Assembly: GCF_003123745.1 (NCBI RefSeq)
Contig: NZ_QETB01000001.1
Span: 558,001 to 622,000 of the forward strand
DNA: 64,000 nucleotides
Source: Ancrocorticia populi
Lineage (GTDB): Bacteria; Actinomycetota; Actinomycetes; Actinomycetales; Actinomycetaceae
Reading direction: 5' to 3'
The notes under the pieces are model-generated. The model made no database searches, was not told where the DNA came from, and worked only from the letters and a program-made list of their open reading frames with translations. Shown piece after piece: positions 34,954 through 43,649 of the stretch; position 1 is the stretch's first letter, and each line of letters starts with the position of its first letter. Position numbers and translations under genes: made by a program.

Positions 34954-37556
34954 GAGTTCTCGATCAGTACTCACAGCTCAGGCTTGGCGGACTCCCACAT
35001 GAGACGGCGAACAGCTTGCAGGAGGCCACTTTCGCGCATAACATCGACTTCGTTGCAGATGCGAAAGCAAAGCTCTCTGCTAACCGTAACGTCATTAGCG
35101 ATCAGCTCCACGACGCGATTAGTCAGCTTGATGCCGATCGACGACGGCCCGTCATAGCGCTGCGCCGCAAGATTTACAAGCTCAACCTTGCTGAGGCCGC
35201 CACGGCCCTTTCCGATCTTGATACTGAAACTCGCGATCTACTCGACCAGTACGCAGAGGACGCGCTTTCTCTTATACAAACGCTCGGTACCCGGCTTGCT
35301 GAGATCTCAGTGTCATTTGACAAGGCCCTTGCCCATGAACGACATGTCATTTCAGGCTTCGCTAGCAACTCACAGTTCATGGCAGGTGTGTCAATTTCTG
35401 CACCCTCACTTGTGCCAGCAATTGAGCGCTTATCTCTCAACATCGCCCGCAATGCGATCGATAGGAAGGACAAGAAGGCCGAACGCTCGCTCCACTCCTA
35501 TATCGTGCGAGCAGCTACAAAGACGAGTCCCTTTTCCAGCCTTGGTCCCGTTTCCATTGTTTCGGAGCAGTTAGACGGAGGCTCCGCGTGCCACATCTCT
35601 AGGCCTTCTCTCTATCCAATTGCGCGAGCACTCAACAACCTACTTGCCGAGCCGCGCCGGTTGGCCAATCTCAACGTGCGGATCTCCCCAAACGCGCGGA
35701 TCACAGATAGCTCCGTTGACGTGGATCGGGTTGCATGGGAGTTCAAGGACAATAACTCGCAGACGGATTTTGCCGTGTCCACGGAGGACATAGTTTTTAT
35801 CAAGCAAAAGCCGCTAACTGACGCTGTTATTTCGATTCTCGGTGAGGGCACCAGCACGCTGGATGAACTTGCCCGCTCCTTGAGCGAGGGTTCTGGTCTG
35901 GGGATAGAAGCTGTCTACGATTTGCTTGGAGATCTTCTTCGCCTCGGTTTTCTTGATATACCCACTCTCTCGTTCCATCCTTACGATGCGGATCTTCCTA
36001 CTGTGATCGCGGAGATAAAAGACATGGATACGGAGCTCGGTGAAATCATCGCGGATTACGTCACGAGCGCGGAACAGTTCGCGCAGATTACGAGCGAGCA
36101 GGAGCGGATCACACAGATCTCGAAATTGCGCAAGCTCGTTGAGCAGATGTATTCCAAAGCCGGCGTGATCGGTAGGCTCCCGCGTTCTGTTGTATACGAG
36201 GACGTTCTGGTAAATGCCGCTAGGCCAGACGAGGATTTTGCTGAGGACATCTCTGACGCCACGGCAAACAAGCTCCTTGCGCTTCTTGATTTGCTCGACG
36301 ATTCCAACGTTAAACACGCACTCATGGTGGGTTACTTCGAGAATCAACACAAAGATACGATGGGCGCTGGTGACTTCCTCCTTGGCTTTATCGACGAACT
36401 ATTCGATTCCTTCGAGGCTTACGAGCTAACATCTATCGCTGACGCAAACCTCGAGAGTGATCCATGGCTTCGTTGGGGCGAGGCATGGAGGTGGGTGGTT
36501 GCTCGCCGAACGCTTACTGCTGAACTCGAGGCTCATGCCGCACAAGTAGAATTAGGAACCACATCTGGCCCGCTTTTTGCGCTGGAGCCTTTAGATATTA
36601 CGGAGGCTCTTGATCACGCGCTCGCGGGTATCACACTGAGCGATCCGACCTATCGGCACGCCAATATTTTGGCGCAGAAAGGTGAGGGTTCCGAGTGGAT
36701 CATTAACGATGCTTTTGGTGGCATTGGCTTCCAGGTCTCTCGTTTTACGCATCTTGTTAGACACGAGGCCCGGTGCTACACCGAGGATATTAACGACCTC
36801 GCGCAGGAACATGGGGTCACGCTTGCCGAACTTTCCGGTGGCGCGACTTTCTCCAACCTCAATCTCCACGATCCAATACTCCCCACAGCACTTGTTCTTC
36901 CAGGAGAGCCAGAAATCAACGGTGTGAACGAGAAGGGTATTGAGACCATTTCTCTTGACGATCTGGCTGTTTCCTATTCGCAAGAGGAGAAGCGCCTCGT
37001 TCTTCTCCGGAATGGTTCCCTCATTCACCCGGTGTATTCGGGATATCTCGTTCCTGCCGCAACACCGCGTCGCAATCAGGTACTCAGCTTATTCTCACCT
37101 TCGGCTCAGATGAGCCGCAAAGTCGCAGAGATAATTTCCAAGTCTCCCAAGCCCGGCTCCATCACCGTCTTCCCGCGGATGATGCTTGATAACCTCGTCA
37201 TCGTTCGAACTTTGGTGCTGATTAATGCCAGAGACCTTCCCACTGATAGTCCCCTCACTGATGAAGGCTATCGCGCGTGGTTACGTCTCTGGGTGAGTGC
37301 GGGTCTGCCAATGACGTCGTTCGTGAAGGTTCACGACGATGCCTCTACATCTCACAAACCCTATTTCTTCGATATCCGCCAGATCCTATCTTGCTCGACC
37401 CTATACAACGACCTGTGTAATGCGGAGGGCGAGGCCTTCTTGGAACTTTCTGAGGTACTGCCGGAATCGTCGTCTTACCGATACGAGGAGACCGAACGCG
37501 TCACAGAACAGATGATCGGAATGAGCTGGATAAAGGAGTCCGCATGTCAGTCCTAA
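34950..37556 (+). CDS. LanB-type glutamylating dehydratase subunit (TbtB/GodF-like)
   Basis: GTG 34950 with AGGAG six bases upstream. The 868-residue protein is the large glutamyl-transfer half of a split LanB dehydratase. Residues 180-200 (SLHSYIVRAATKTSPFSSLG) match the conserved arginine and lysine-threonine-Pro-Phe motif that recognises glutamyl-tRNA(Glu). Further blocks are VIGRLPRSVVYEDVLV, KHALMVGYFE and PRRNQVLSLFSPSAQM near the end. It attaches Glu to Ser/Thr side chains of the precursor. The 13-base overlap with the elimination gene shows coupling. Confidence 0.87.
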   Translation: MRVLDQYSQLRLGGLPHETANSLQEATFAHNIDFVADAKAKLSANRNVISDQLHDAISQLDADRRRPVIALRRKIYKLNLAEAATALSDLDTETRDLLDQYAEDALSLIQTLGTRLAEISVSFDKALAHERHVISGFASNSQFMAGVSISAPSLVPAIERLSLNIARNAIDRKDKKAERSLHSYIVRAATKTSPFSSLGPVSIVSEQLDGGSACHISRPSLYPIARALNNLLAEPRRLANLNVRISPNARITDSSVDVDRVAWEFKDNNSQTDFAVSTEDIVFIKQKPLTDAVISILGEGTSTLDELARSLSEGSGLGIEAVYDLLGDLLRLGFLDIPTLSFHPYDADLPTVIAEIKDMDTELGEIIADYVTSAEQFAQITSEQERITQISKLRKLVEQMYSKAGVIGRLPRSVVYEDVLVNAARPDEDFAEDISDATANKLLALLDLLDDSNVKHALMVGYFENQHKDTMGAGDFLLGFIDELFDSFEAYELTSIADANLESDPWLRWGEAWRWVVARRTLTAELEAHAAQVELGTTSGPLFALEPLDITEALDHALAGITLSDPTYRHANILAQKGEGSEWIINDAFGGIGFQVSRFTHLVRHEARCYTEDINDLAQEHGVTLAELSGGATFSNLNLHDPILPTALVLPGEPEINGVNEKGIETISLDDLAVSYSQEEKRLVLLRNGSLIHPVYSGYLVPAATPRRNQVLSLFSPSAQMSRKVAEIISKSPKPGSITVFPRMMLDNLVIVRTLVLINARDLPTDSPLTDEGYRAWLRLWVSAGLPMTSFVKVHDDASTSHKPYFFDIRQILSCSTLYNDLCNAEGEAFLELSEVLPESSSYRYEETERVTEQMIGMSWIKESACQS

Positions 37557-38614
37557 CGCACGTCCCCGCTTCAATCGAGTCCGAATTTAGGCTCCACCGC
37601 ATGTACGAGTGGAGGGCCTATCACATCTTTTATGGCGGAACTCCGCTCACTGTCTTGAAAGAGTGCATTCTTCCGCTAGCCCAAGAAATGCAAGATCGCG
37701 GCGAGATCATCGATTTTTTCTTCATCAACTACTGGTTGGAGGGTTCTCATGTGCGGCTGCGCGTGCGCGTTGATCCGTGCAATGCCGATGCGGTGGATGT
37801 TGAGATCGTCGCTCGAGTAACGAAGTATTTGGCTGAATCGCCCTCGTACCATCCCATGGCTGAGTTAGCGGACAACAACTTCTACGAGCGCCTTTATCAG
37901 GGTGAGTTTAGTGAGGCTGATCGGCCAAAGTACTTCGATGCCGCGGGCAATCCCCGCTTTGCTGCCAATAACTCGATCGAGATCCGCGAATACGAACCCG
38001 AGTACCTCCGCTATGGCGGTTCGGTCGGAATGCTTATCTCCGAGCGCCAGTTCATTGAATCCACTCAACTCATGGTGAAGCTAGCGGATCTGGGTAACAT
38101 GCGGGTGAGAACGATCCTGCTGGGCATCGCTACGCAGATTACCTTCATCACGGCGGTATGCATGTTGCGCGACATGGACCTCATCGAGGACTTTTTCGTA
38201 GCCTATCACCGCCGTTGGTCCGATGGCTATGACTCGAATCCTGCTTACGGCACCGAAGAGGGACGCCGCCAGCACACTGCCACCGTCAACAACATCCGCA
38301 AGAAGATCGTGCCGCTGGCGAAAGAGATCCTCTCCGAAGATGTCAAGGATTTACCGGTTTTCCTGCGCGATTGGGTTGAGGTGTGCACGCGGGTACGCAC
38401 CCAAATTGAGGATGCGTGCACCGATGCTGGTTTGCAATTTAGTTACGAAGACGGCGTTCGCACTGTCACCGATCCCGATCAGGCATCCTGGTCTCTCTGT
38501 CATTCCTATATCCATATGACCAATAACCGAATCATGGTATCGGTAGCCGACGAGGCATTCCTTGCCTACCAGATTGTTGAAGCCATGAGAAAGGCCAAGA
38601 CCGATGACGAGTGA
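37544..38614 (+). CDS. LanB-type elimination domain protein (thiopeptide-type, TbtC/GodG-like)
   Basis: The 356-residue protein belongs to the thiopeptide-type SpaB C-terminal family. It opens EWRAYHIFYGGTPLTVLKEC, has the NYWLEGSHVRLRVRV strand and the diagnostic YEPEYLRYGG (150-159) followed by the SERQFIEST helix. In split LanB systems it removes glutamate to leave dehydroalanine or dehydrobutyrine. The RYGG motif favours an eliminase over the related pyridine-forming [4+2] enzyme, and it is the only such protein in the locus. AGGAG precedes the ATG. Confidence 0.85.
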   Translation: MSVLTHVPASIESEFRLHRMYEWRAYHIFYGGTPLTVLKECILPLAQEMQDRGEIIDFFFINYWLEGSHVRLRVRVDPCNADAVDVEIVARVTKYLAESPSYHPMAELADNNFYERLYQGEFSEADRPKYFDAAGNPRFAANNSIEIREYEPEYLRYGGSVGMLISERQFIESTQLMVKLADLGNMRVRTILLGIATQITFITAVCMLRDMDLIEDFFVAYHRRWSDGYDSNPAYGTEEGRRQHTATVNNIRKKIVPLAKEILSEDVKDLPVFLRDWVEVCTRVRTQIEDACTDAGLQFSYEDGVRTVTDPDQASWSLCHSYIHMTNNRIMVSVADEAFLAYQIVEAMRKAKTDDE

Positions 38615-39695
38615 CATCAGTAGCTGGACGCCCAGCAAAGAAGATCTGCTCATTGTTGGCCCGTCGCGGTGGACGGGCACGGCGATCATCAGTGATATCA
38701 GTACCGAGGGCGACAGGCGCTTGATTGAGATTGGCCTCGCCGAGAGACTTGTCCTTGACAAGGTGGACGGTGTTCATTCGGTAGATGAGATCCACAATTC
38801 GCTTGTCGCTGATGGGGTGAATTTTGACGAGAGGAAGATCCTCGCTATCCTCAACAAGTTTGCCTTTTATGGGGCTATCAAGCGACCTTTTGCGATTGAT
38901 CAGGGTACCCGTGGTGTTGATGCCTTGGCCACCTTGGCTCCGAATACGCGTTTGGACCAGCTCACAGCGGCTCAAAGCTCTCGTGGCATTCTGACCCTGT
39001 GGAGGAGGTTCAAGTGGCTCGCTAATCCGGCGGTGCTCGCCGTACTGGCCGTCGTCGGTATTGGGTCTGGAGTTCTCCTTGGGTTCACGTTCCCGAATGC
39101 AGTAGGCACTCTTGCGGATGCGACTGTAGTGCATCTAGTGATCGGTGTGGGTGTCGCGATCTTGTGGTCGGTGCTAGTCACGCTAGTCCATGAGAACGGC
39201 CATGCAGCATTATTTAATGTGCATACTGGACGGGAGCCGTACCTTGCCCTCACAAGGTTCGGGATCATCCTTATGCCCAATACTCACATGCCGGGGTTCT
39301 CTCTGATGGATACCCGTTCCAAGGTTGCAACGATAGTAACGGGCCCACTCATTTCGATGGTTTTTTCCGCCGTCCCAGTTGCGTTGTTCCTACTCACGGA
39401 CAATCCTGCCATTCACGCGATCACCGCCGTTTGCATCGTTGTTGATGCCGTAGTGATTGCTCTAGGAATCATGTTCTTTCCAAATACAGATGCTACCCGC
39501 GTACTAGAGACGATTGCCGCGGTTGATCAGATCCAAGCAGTCGCGTTCCGAACGCTCTCTCGCAGGTACACGCTCCCCAAGGCTCTGCCTGTGAAAACAC
39601 GTATCGCGATACGTGTTTACCCAGTCTTACTGCTTTCCGCGATTGCAATCTCGTTAGCAGTAATAGTGTGGGCCGCCTGGCTCATACTGAACTAA
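38604..39695 (+). CDS. PqqD-like domain fused to membrane M50 metalloprotease, likely leader peptidase
   Basis: Residues about 35-95 (GLAERLVLDKVDGVHSVDEI, LNKFAFYGAIKRPF) resemble a PqqD/RiPP recognition element. Next come several membrane helices with HENGH at 196-200 (zinc ligands plus catalytic Glu197), TIVTGPLIS, and MFFPNTDATRV with D296 as the probable third ligand, as in site-2-protease-like YydH proteins. The fusion suggests that a leader-docked precursor is cleaved at the membrane before or during export. It overlaps the eliminase gene by 11 bases and lies directly before the precursor genes. Confidence 0.75.
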   Translation: MTSDISSWTPSKEDLLIVGPSRWTGTAIISDISTEGDRRLIEIGLAERLVLDKVDGVHSVDEIHNSLVADGVNFDERKILAILNKFAFYGAIKRPFAIDQGTRGVDALATLAPNTRLDQLTAAQSSRGILTLWRRFKWLANPAVLAVLAVVGIGSGVLLGFTFPNAVGTLADATVVHLVIGVGVAILWSVLVTLVHENGHAALFNVHTGREPYLALTRFGIILMPNTHMPGFSLMDTRSKVATIVTGPLISMVFSAVPVALFLLTDNPAIHAITAVCIVVDAVVIALGIMFFPNTDATRVLETIAAVDQIQAVAFRTLSRRYTLPKALPVKTRIAIRVYPVLLLSAIAISLAVIVWAAWLILN

Positions 39696-39729
39696 TGCCC
39701 GGATACGGGCACATTGAAAGGGAAAGATT

Positions 39730-39912
39730 ATGAATCTTCAGAATTTAGCAACGGAGCTTGATGCGTTCACTGCTGAGACGTTTGAGGTGAAGGATTATGT
39801 GGACTTTGCAGATATGGCCTTCGGGTCAACCTGCTCGTCCTCTTCATCCTCCTCGTGTTCGTCGACGTGCACGTCATGCTGTACGTCCACATCCTCTTGC
39901 GCAACCGCGTAA
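39730..39912 (+). CDS. RiPP precursor peptide 1, Cys/Ser/Thr-rich core
   Basis: The 60-residue peptide has an acidic leader of about 32 residues (MNLQNLATELDAFTAETFEV, then KDYVDFADMAFG), in the style of thiopeptide and TOMM leaders. The core from S33 to A60 has Cys at 35, 43, 47, 50, 51 and 57, 20 Ser/Thr, and only A58 and A60 otherwise. Residues 36-42 are seven consecutive Ser. A GAAAGGGAAAG ribosome binding site precedes the ATG. The G32/S33 cleavage point is a guess. Every enzyme class needed to turn Cys/Ser/Thr into azoles and dehydro residues is encoded alongside. Confidence 0.93.
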   Translation: MNLQNLATELDAFTAETFEVKDYVDFADMAFGSTCSSSSSSSCSSTCTSCCTSTSSCATA

Positions 39913-39939
39913 TTGCTTACCGTCCGAAAGTGAAGAATC

Positions 39940-40122
39940 ATGAATCTTCAGAATCTAGCAACGGAGCTCGACACGTTTACTGCTGAGACGTTTGAGGTGA
40001 AGGATTATGTGGACTTTGCAGATATGGCCTTCGGGTCGACCTGCTCGTCCTCTTCATCCTCCTCGTGTTCGTCGACGTGCAGCTCGTGCTGCTCATCGAC
40101 ATCCTCCTGTGCAACCGCGTAG
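39940..40122 (+). CDS. RiPP precursor peptide 2, near-identical paralogue
   Basis: Same length (60) as the first copy, from which it differs by only three residues: A12T in the leader and T48S and T52S in the core. The six core Cys positions and the seven-Ser run are unchanged. It has its own ribosome binding site (GAAAGTGAAG). The two copies repeat with a 210-base period. Both core changes swap Thr for Ser, so all modification sites are kept, and the two mature products would differ by two methyl groups at most. Confidence 0.93.
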   Translation: MNLQNLATELDTFTAETFEVKDYVDFADMAFGSTCSSSSSSSCSSTCSSCCSSTSSCATA

Positions 40123-40179
40123 GTAGCAGTATAGTGCCCGCGCACTCAAGATTTTAGTATCACTGCTAAAAGCGATGAT

Positions 40180-40211
40180 CACCCAGCATCGATATCTTCA
40201 ACAGCTGGGTG
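40180..40211. promoter_or_regulatory. RNA hairpin downstream of the precursor genes
   Basis: CACCCAGC (40180-40187) pairs perfectly with GCTGGGTG (40204-40211), extendable by two pairs. A smaller TTTTAG/CTAAAA repeat lies just before it (40152-40157 and 40166-40171). No T-run follows, so it may stabilise the 3' end of the precursor mRNA rather than terminate. Confidence 0.45.
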
Positions 40212-40272
40212 GTGACGGCCTAAGTCGAGGCAGAGTGCGCTTCTATATCAATCTGGCCCGTTGGGTCTAAAC

Positions 40273-40309
40273 CACGGCGGGGGGCCGGTAACCTCAGCCT
40301 CCCGCCGTG
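40273..40309 (+). terminator. Strong GC-rich hairpin before exporter genes, possible attenuator
   Basis: CACGGCGGGGGGC (40273-40285) and GCCTCCCGCCGTG (40297-40309) form a 13-bp stem with one G-T pair and an 11-base loop. It lies 20 bases before the ABC ATPase start. Lacking a T-run it is more likely a partial stop or processing site, lowering exporter expression relative to the precursors. Confidence 0.5.
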
Positions 40310-40329
40310 AACACTGAAAGGGGTTCTAG

Positions 40330-41238
40330 ATGCCAGGAACGGTAGTCGACATCCAGGACATGACTGTCAAAATCAAGAAGAAGACTATTCTTGACAACCT
40401 CAATCTCACGATTGAGGAAGGGTCTTTTCACGGGATAATTGGTCCAAACGGCGCGGGGAAGACGACGCTGTTCACCACAATTCAAGGGTTTCGTCCGCCG
40501 TCTTATGGCGACGTACAGCTCCTTGGGCAGAACCCTTATCCGCGCAATATTGACCTCCTCCGGGTCATCGGTATTCAACCGCAGCGTTCCTCGTTCTTCC
40601 CGAAAACGACGCTCAAGGAGCATCTGAGCGTCGTCGCCGATATTCTCGGCACCTCGCGCAAGCGAGTGGATCACCTGATCGATGAACTCGATCTTGGCCA
40701 TGCGGCTGACACGAAGGTTGAGCAGCTCTCCGGTGGCGAGCGGCAGCGCCTCGCCGTAGCAACGGCGATTGTTCATCAGCCCAAGGTGCTCTTCCTCGAT
40801 GAGCCCACAGCAGGTCTTGATCCAGAATCTCGGCGCAATCTCGTCTCTCTATTGCAGGGCGCGGACCTTGATGGGATGACCACCCTCTATACTACTCACT
40901 TCCTCGATGAGGCCGAGCAACTGTGCGATGTGGTTTCGATTCTTGATGAGGGCAAGATAATCGTGACGCAGAGTCCTCGTCGCCTTATTGCTGAGGCAGC
41001 ACTTGGTTCGACCATTATTCTTCCTCGTGCTCTGCATCAGGCTGATATCCTCGCCGAGCATTTTGGAACGGAGCTGGTGCGTGTGACGCGCGATGGTGTT
41101 GAAGTGCGCGCTCAGGATACTGCGAAACTTTTTGTGGATCTCGATCGGTTGAATATCGATACTGGTAGCGCCCAAGTGCGCGACGGCCGGCTCGAGGATG
41201 TCTACCTCGCCCAGACTGGAAAGGACTTTGTCGCATGA
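40330..41238 (+). CDS. ABC exporter ATP-binding protein of the RiPP locus
   Basis: The 302-residue ATPase has Walker A GPNGAGKT (38-45), the signature QLSGGERQRLAVATAI, Walker B VLFLDEPTAGLD and the switch His in YTTHFLDEAE, followed by a C-terminal domain typical of CcmA/DrrA-like drug and peptide exporters. AAAGGGG sits six bases before the ATG. It overlaps the permease gene (ATGA) and should power export of, and perhaps immunity to, the mature peptide. Confidence 0.9.
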   Translation: MPGTVVDIQDMTVKIKKKTILDNLNLTIEEGSFHGIIGPNGAGKTTLFTTIQGFRPPSYGDVQLLGQNPYPRNIDLLRVIGIQPQRSSFFPKTTLKEHLSVVADILGTSRKRVDHLIDELDLGHAADTKVEQLSGGERQRLAVATAIVHQPKVLFLDEPTAGLDPESRRNLVSLLQGADLDGMTTLYTTHFLDEAEQLCDVVSILDEGKIIVTQSPRRLIAEAALGSTIILPRALHQADILAEHFGTELVRVTRDGVEVRAQDTAKLFVDLDRLNIDTGSAQVRDGRLEDVYLAQTGKDFVA

Positions 41239-41966
41239 GCGCATATCGTTCGCTGTCGCGTAACCTTCTTAAGTTTGACTTGCGTGACTGGTCAACCCTT
41301 ATCTTTACTTTCATTTTCCCCGCCGCACTGCTCATCATCCTTGTTTTGACACTTGGTGATGCCTACGACGGCATGAATCTAACCGGACCGATCAGCGCAA
41401 ATGTTATTGCCTTTGGTGCTGCTTTTGTGGGGATCTATGCCGGTGCGACGCATCTGGCGCTCTGGCGGGAGAACGGCATGTTTAATGTGCTGCGCAACTT
41501 CCCGCTGTCCTCCAATACCGTCCTCGGGGCACAGGCAACTGCAGGCACTGTTCTGCTCCTTGTTCAAGCACTCCTTCTGTTTGTCATCGCGATTGTGATG
41601 GGAACCCGCCCGGTGGCTACGGCACCGCTCGCACTCGTTCCGGTCATACTTGGATATCTCCTCTTTTTCTTCCTTGGCGTTCTTCTTGGGATCGTGGTGC
41701 CATCGATGGCGGGTGTTTCAATGGCAGCTACCGTCATCATCATCCCACTGGGGATGATCGGAGGCGCAATGATGCCGATGGAGCTCATGCCAGATTGGGT
41801 GCAGACGATCGGGCCGTTTACGCCCGTGTATCACATGCGCGAAGCTATCTCGATGACTCTCATTGGTGAGGGCACGTGGCACGATGCTGGCATCGGCCTT
41901 GGCTACCTAATAGGTGTCGGTGCAGTGTGTGGCTTACTCGCCCAGCGAACCATGAGGTTCAAGTAG
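41235..41966 (+). CDS. ABC-2 type permease of the RiPP locus
   Basis: The 243-residue membrane protein has six helices in the ABC-2 pattern: LIFTFIFPAALLIILVLTLG, ANVIAFGAAFVGIYAGATHL, NTVLGAQATAGTVLLLVQAL, the LLFFFLGVLLGIVVPSMAGV region, and the family motif FTPVYHMREAIS before the last helix. It pairs with the ATPase just upstream. Its TAG stop is three bases before the second YcaO gene. Confidence 0.88.
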   Translation: MSAYRSLSRNLLKFDLRDWSTLIFTFIFPAALLIILVLTLGDAYDGMNLTGPISANVIAFGAAFVGIYAGATHLALWRENGMFNVLRNFPLSSNTVLGAQATAGTVLLLVQALLLFVIAIVMGTRPVATAPLALVPVILGYLLFFFLGVLLGIVVPSMAGVSMAATVIIIPLGMIGGAMMPMELMPDWVQTIGPFTPVYHMREAISMTLIGEGTWHDAGIGLGYLIGVGAVCGLLAQRTMRFK

Positions 41967-41969
41967 ATC

Positions 41970-43649
41970 GTGTTTACCCTCGATGGCCGCCGTGTTCCCA
42001 TCCCAGATGGTTGTCTCATCATCTCGTCGAACGTGGCCGCCACTCTGCCAATTAGCGATCTTCGTGAGAACTGGCTACGGACGCGCGAGCGTAACGTCAT
42101 TGAGATCCTAGAGAACCCAACGGCGAAACGTGTTTTTCCTGAAGGCCGAGAGTTTGCTGGAATCCGCATGTGTTTGGAAAGTATGAGTGGCGAGCTTGAC
42201 GGCGAGGACGTGAACCCGGTCATCCCGGAACTTGGCAGTGCCGGCTTGGAGGTATGGGAGTTTCAATTTCCTCACGGGCACATTCGTCGTGGCCATCCAC
42301 TCCTGCCCTCCGACTACGGCACCACGGTGGGTTCCACCCAGGAGGGAGTGGCTACGGGTTTGCGTGCCTTAGAGATTACCGAAATTAAGCTACCCGAGGG
42401 GTTCCTTACCAATCACGTTGCCTCCTATCTTGGTAAGCCAAGTAATCTTGAAGTGGGCTGGCTCACCTCTGCTCCCGTCACAGGTTCCACGCCAAATTGG
42501 AATGGCAAGGAGGTGCGGAGGTTGACGTGGTCTGGTCACGGTAACAGCTTTCGAGAGAGCCACACGGCGGCACTCTTGGAGGGTATTGAGCGCAGGGCAG
42601 GTGCATTGGAAGACTGTCCGCGGTCGGTGATAAGCACGGCGAACGAACTGACCGGACGGACGATTACCCCACATGATTTCCCTCCCTACCCAGAAGAATT
42701 CTATGGACATCTGGGGGCACAGTTTGACCCTGATGATCCCCACGAATGGGTAGATGCCGAAAACCTTTCTGGTGACCATACGTGGATACCCCGCGAGTAT
42801 GTTTATTACGGTGAACAGATGACACATCATCTCTGGGCCTTAGGAACATCATCAGGTTGTGCCACTGGCTCTTCGATTGCCGAAGCGCGGCTGTTCGGCA
42901 TTCTTGAACTCATCGAACGTGATTCATTTGTTGCCAGCTGGTATGCCGGAATTGATGCCACTCCGATCCGGATATCAGGTTATGCGCGTTATCGTTCCGT
43001 GCTTGCTCGCGCTGCGCTCCTAGGAATTAGAATTCGTTGTGGCTTGCTTCCCTCAATCATTGGCATTCCCACCGTGGTTGCATCCGCAGAGGTCGCAGAA
43101 CCTGACGGCATCGTTCTTTCGATCGGAGCTGCGTGTCATCCGAGCATCGAATCGGCAATTGGGGCAGCGATCAACGAGGCGTGGACCTACATTGACGAAC
43201 GCGTAAGAGCGGCACGAGCAATGCATGATCGGGTAGTGGCGTTACGGGCGAACCCGCGGATGGCTGATGCAATTGATGATCATCCAATGCTCGCCATTTA
43301 TCCGCATGAGCAGGCGTATTTGAATGTGAGCGGTACGGGTGAGGAGCGATCTATCGATGAGAACCCCGCTTGGTTCCCGTGGGTGAACCGTTCACCCGAG
43401 CAGTTGCTTGAGCATATTGTTGAGAGACTGCGTGCCAACGGAATTGACGTATGGTTCCATACGCAGACATCAGGTGTTGAGCATTTGCTCGGACTCGAAA
43501 CGGTCATGACAATCGCCCCAAGTCTACTGCCGATCGATTTCGGGTGGGCGCAGCAAAGGGCACTTCACTCAGACCGACTGGCCGCTATTGTCGAGAGGTA
43601 TCATGGATCAGGCGCACAGCCCAGAAACATTCCGCATCCCTTCTCCTGA
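41970..43649 (+). CDS. Second YcaO-domain protein, role uncertain
   Basis: GTG 41970 starts a 559-residue YcaO with the nucleotide-binding blocks LLEGIERRAGALED and SSGCATGSSIAEARLFGILE followed by LIERDSF. It ends IPHPFS, so the PxPxP tail of the first YcaO is PxPxS here. It has a separate N-terminal region of about 170 residues and no ThiF-like or TfuA partner next to it. It may cyclise a different residue set (for example Ser/Thr to oxazolines) or carry out another backbone activation. A GAGG about 12 bases upstream is its only ribosome binding site. Confidence 0.85.
   Translation: MFTLDGRRVPIPDGCLIISSNVAATLPISDLRENWLRTRERNVIEILENPTAKRVFPEGREFAGIRMCLESMSGELDGEDVNPVIPELGSAGLEVWEFQFPHGHIRRGHPLLPSDYGTTVGSTQEGVATGLRALEITEIKLPEGFLTNHVASYLGKPSNLEVGWLTSAPVTGSTPNWNGKEVRRLTWSGHGNSFRESHTAALLEGIERRAGALEDCPRSVISTANELTGRTITPHDFPPYPEEFYGHLGAQFDPDDPHEWVDAENLSGDHTWIPREYVYYGEQMTHHLWALGTSSGCATGSSIAEARLFGILELIERDSFVASWYAGIDATPIRISGYARYRSVLARAALLGIRIRCGLLPSIIGIPTVVASAEVAEPDGIVLSIGAACHPSIESAIGAAINEAWTYIDERVRAARAMHDRVVALRANPRMADAIDDHPMLAIYPHEQAYLNVSGTGEERSIDENPAWFPWVNRSPEQLLEHIVERLRANGIDVWFHTQTSGVEHLLGLETVMTIAPSLLPIDFGWAQQRALHSDRLAAIVERYHGSGAQPRNIPHPFS

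Larger units (their letters stand above)
39730..40122 (+). repeat. Tandem duplication of the precursor gene
   Basis: Two 183-base genes lie in direct repeat with a 27-base spacer. The stretches at 39769-39827 and 39979-40037 are identical, as are 39829-39871 and 40039-40081. Differences cluster at the 5' end and in the last third. The near identity points to a recent duplication or gene conversion. Confidence 0.9.

Noticed and set aside
37544-38614. Interpretation as a TbtD-type pyridine synthase, giving a macrocyclic thiopeptide
   Set aside because: The RYGG-containing eliminase motif fits elimination better, and the glutamylating subunit would otherwise have no partner. Not excluded without profile searches.
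39730-40122. Ser/Cys-rich peptides as a low-complexity artefact or misassembly
   Set aside because: Both have ribosome binding sites, TOMM-like leaders, silent and Thr-to-Ser differences, and lie among dedicated modification genes.
41970-43649. Second YcaO as a thioamide-forming enzyme
   Set aside because: No TfuA-like partner or sulphur-donor gene is adjacent.
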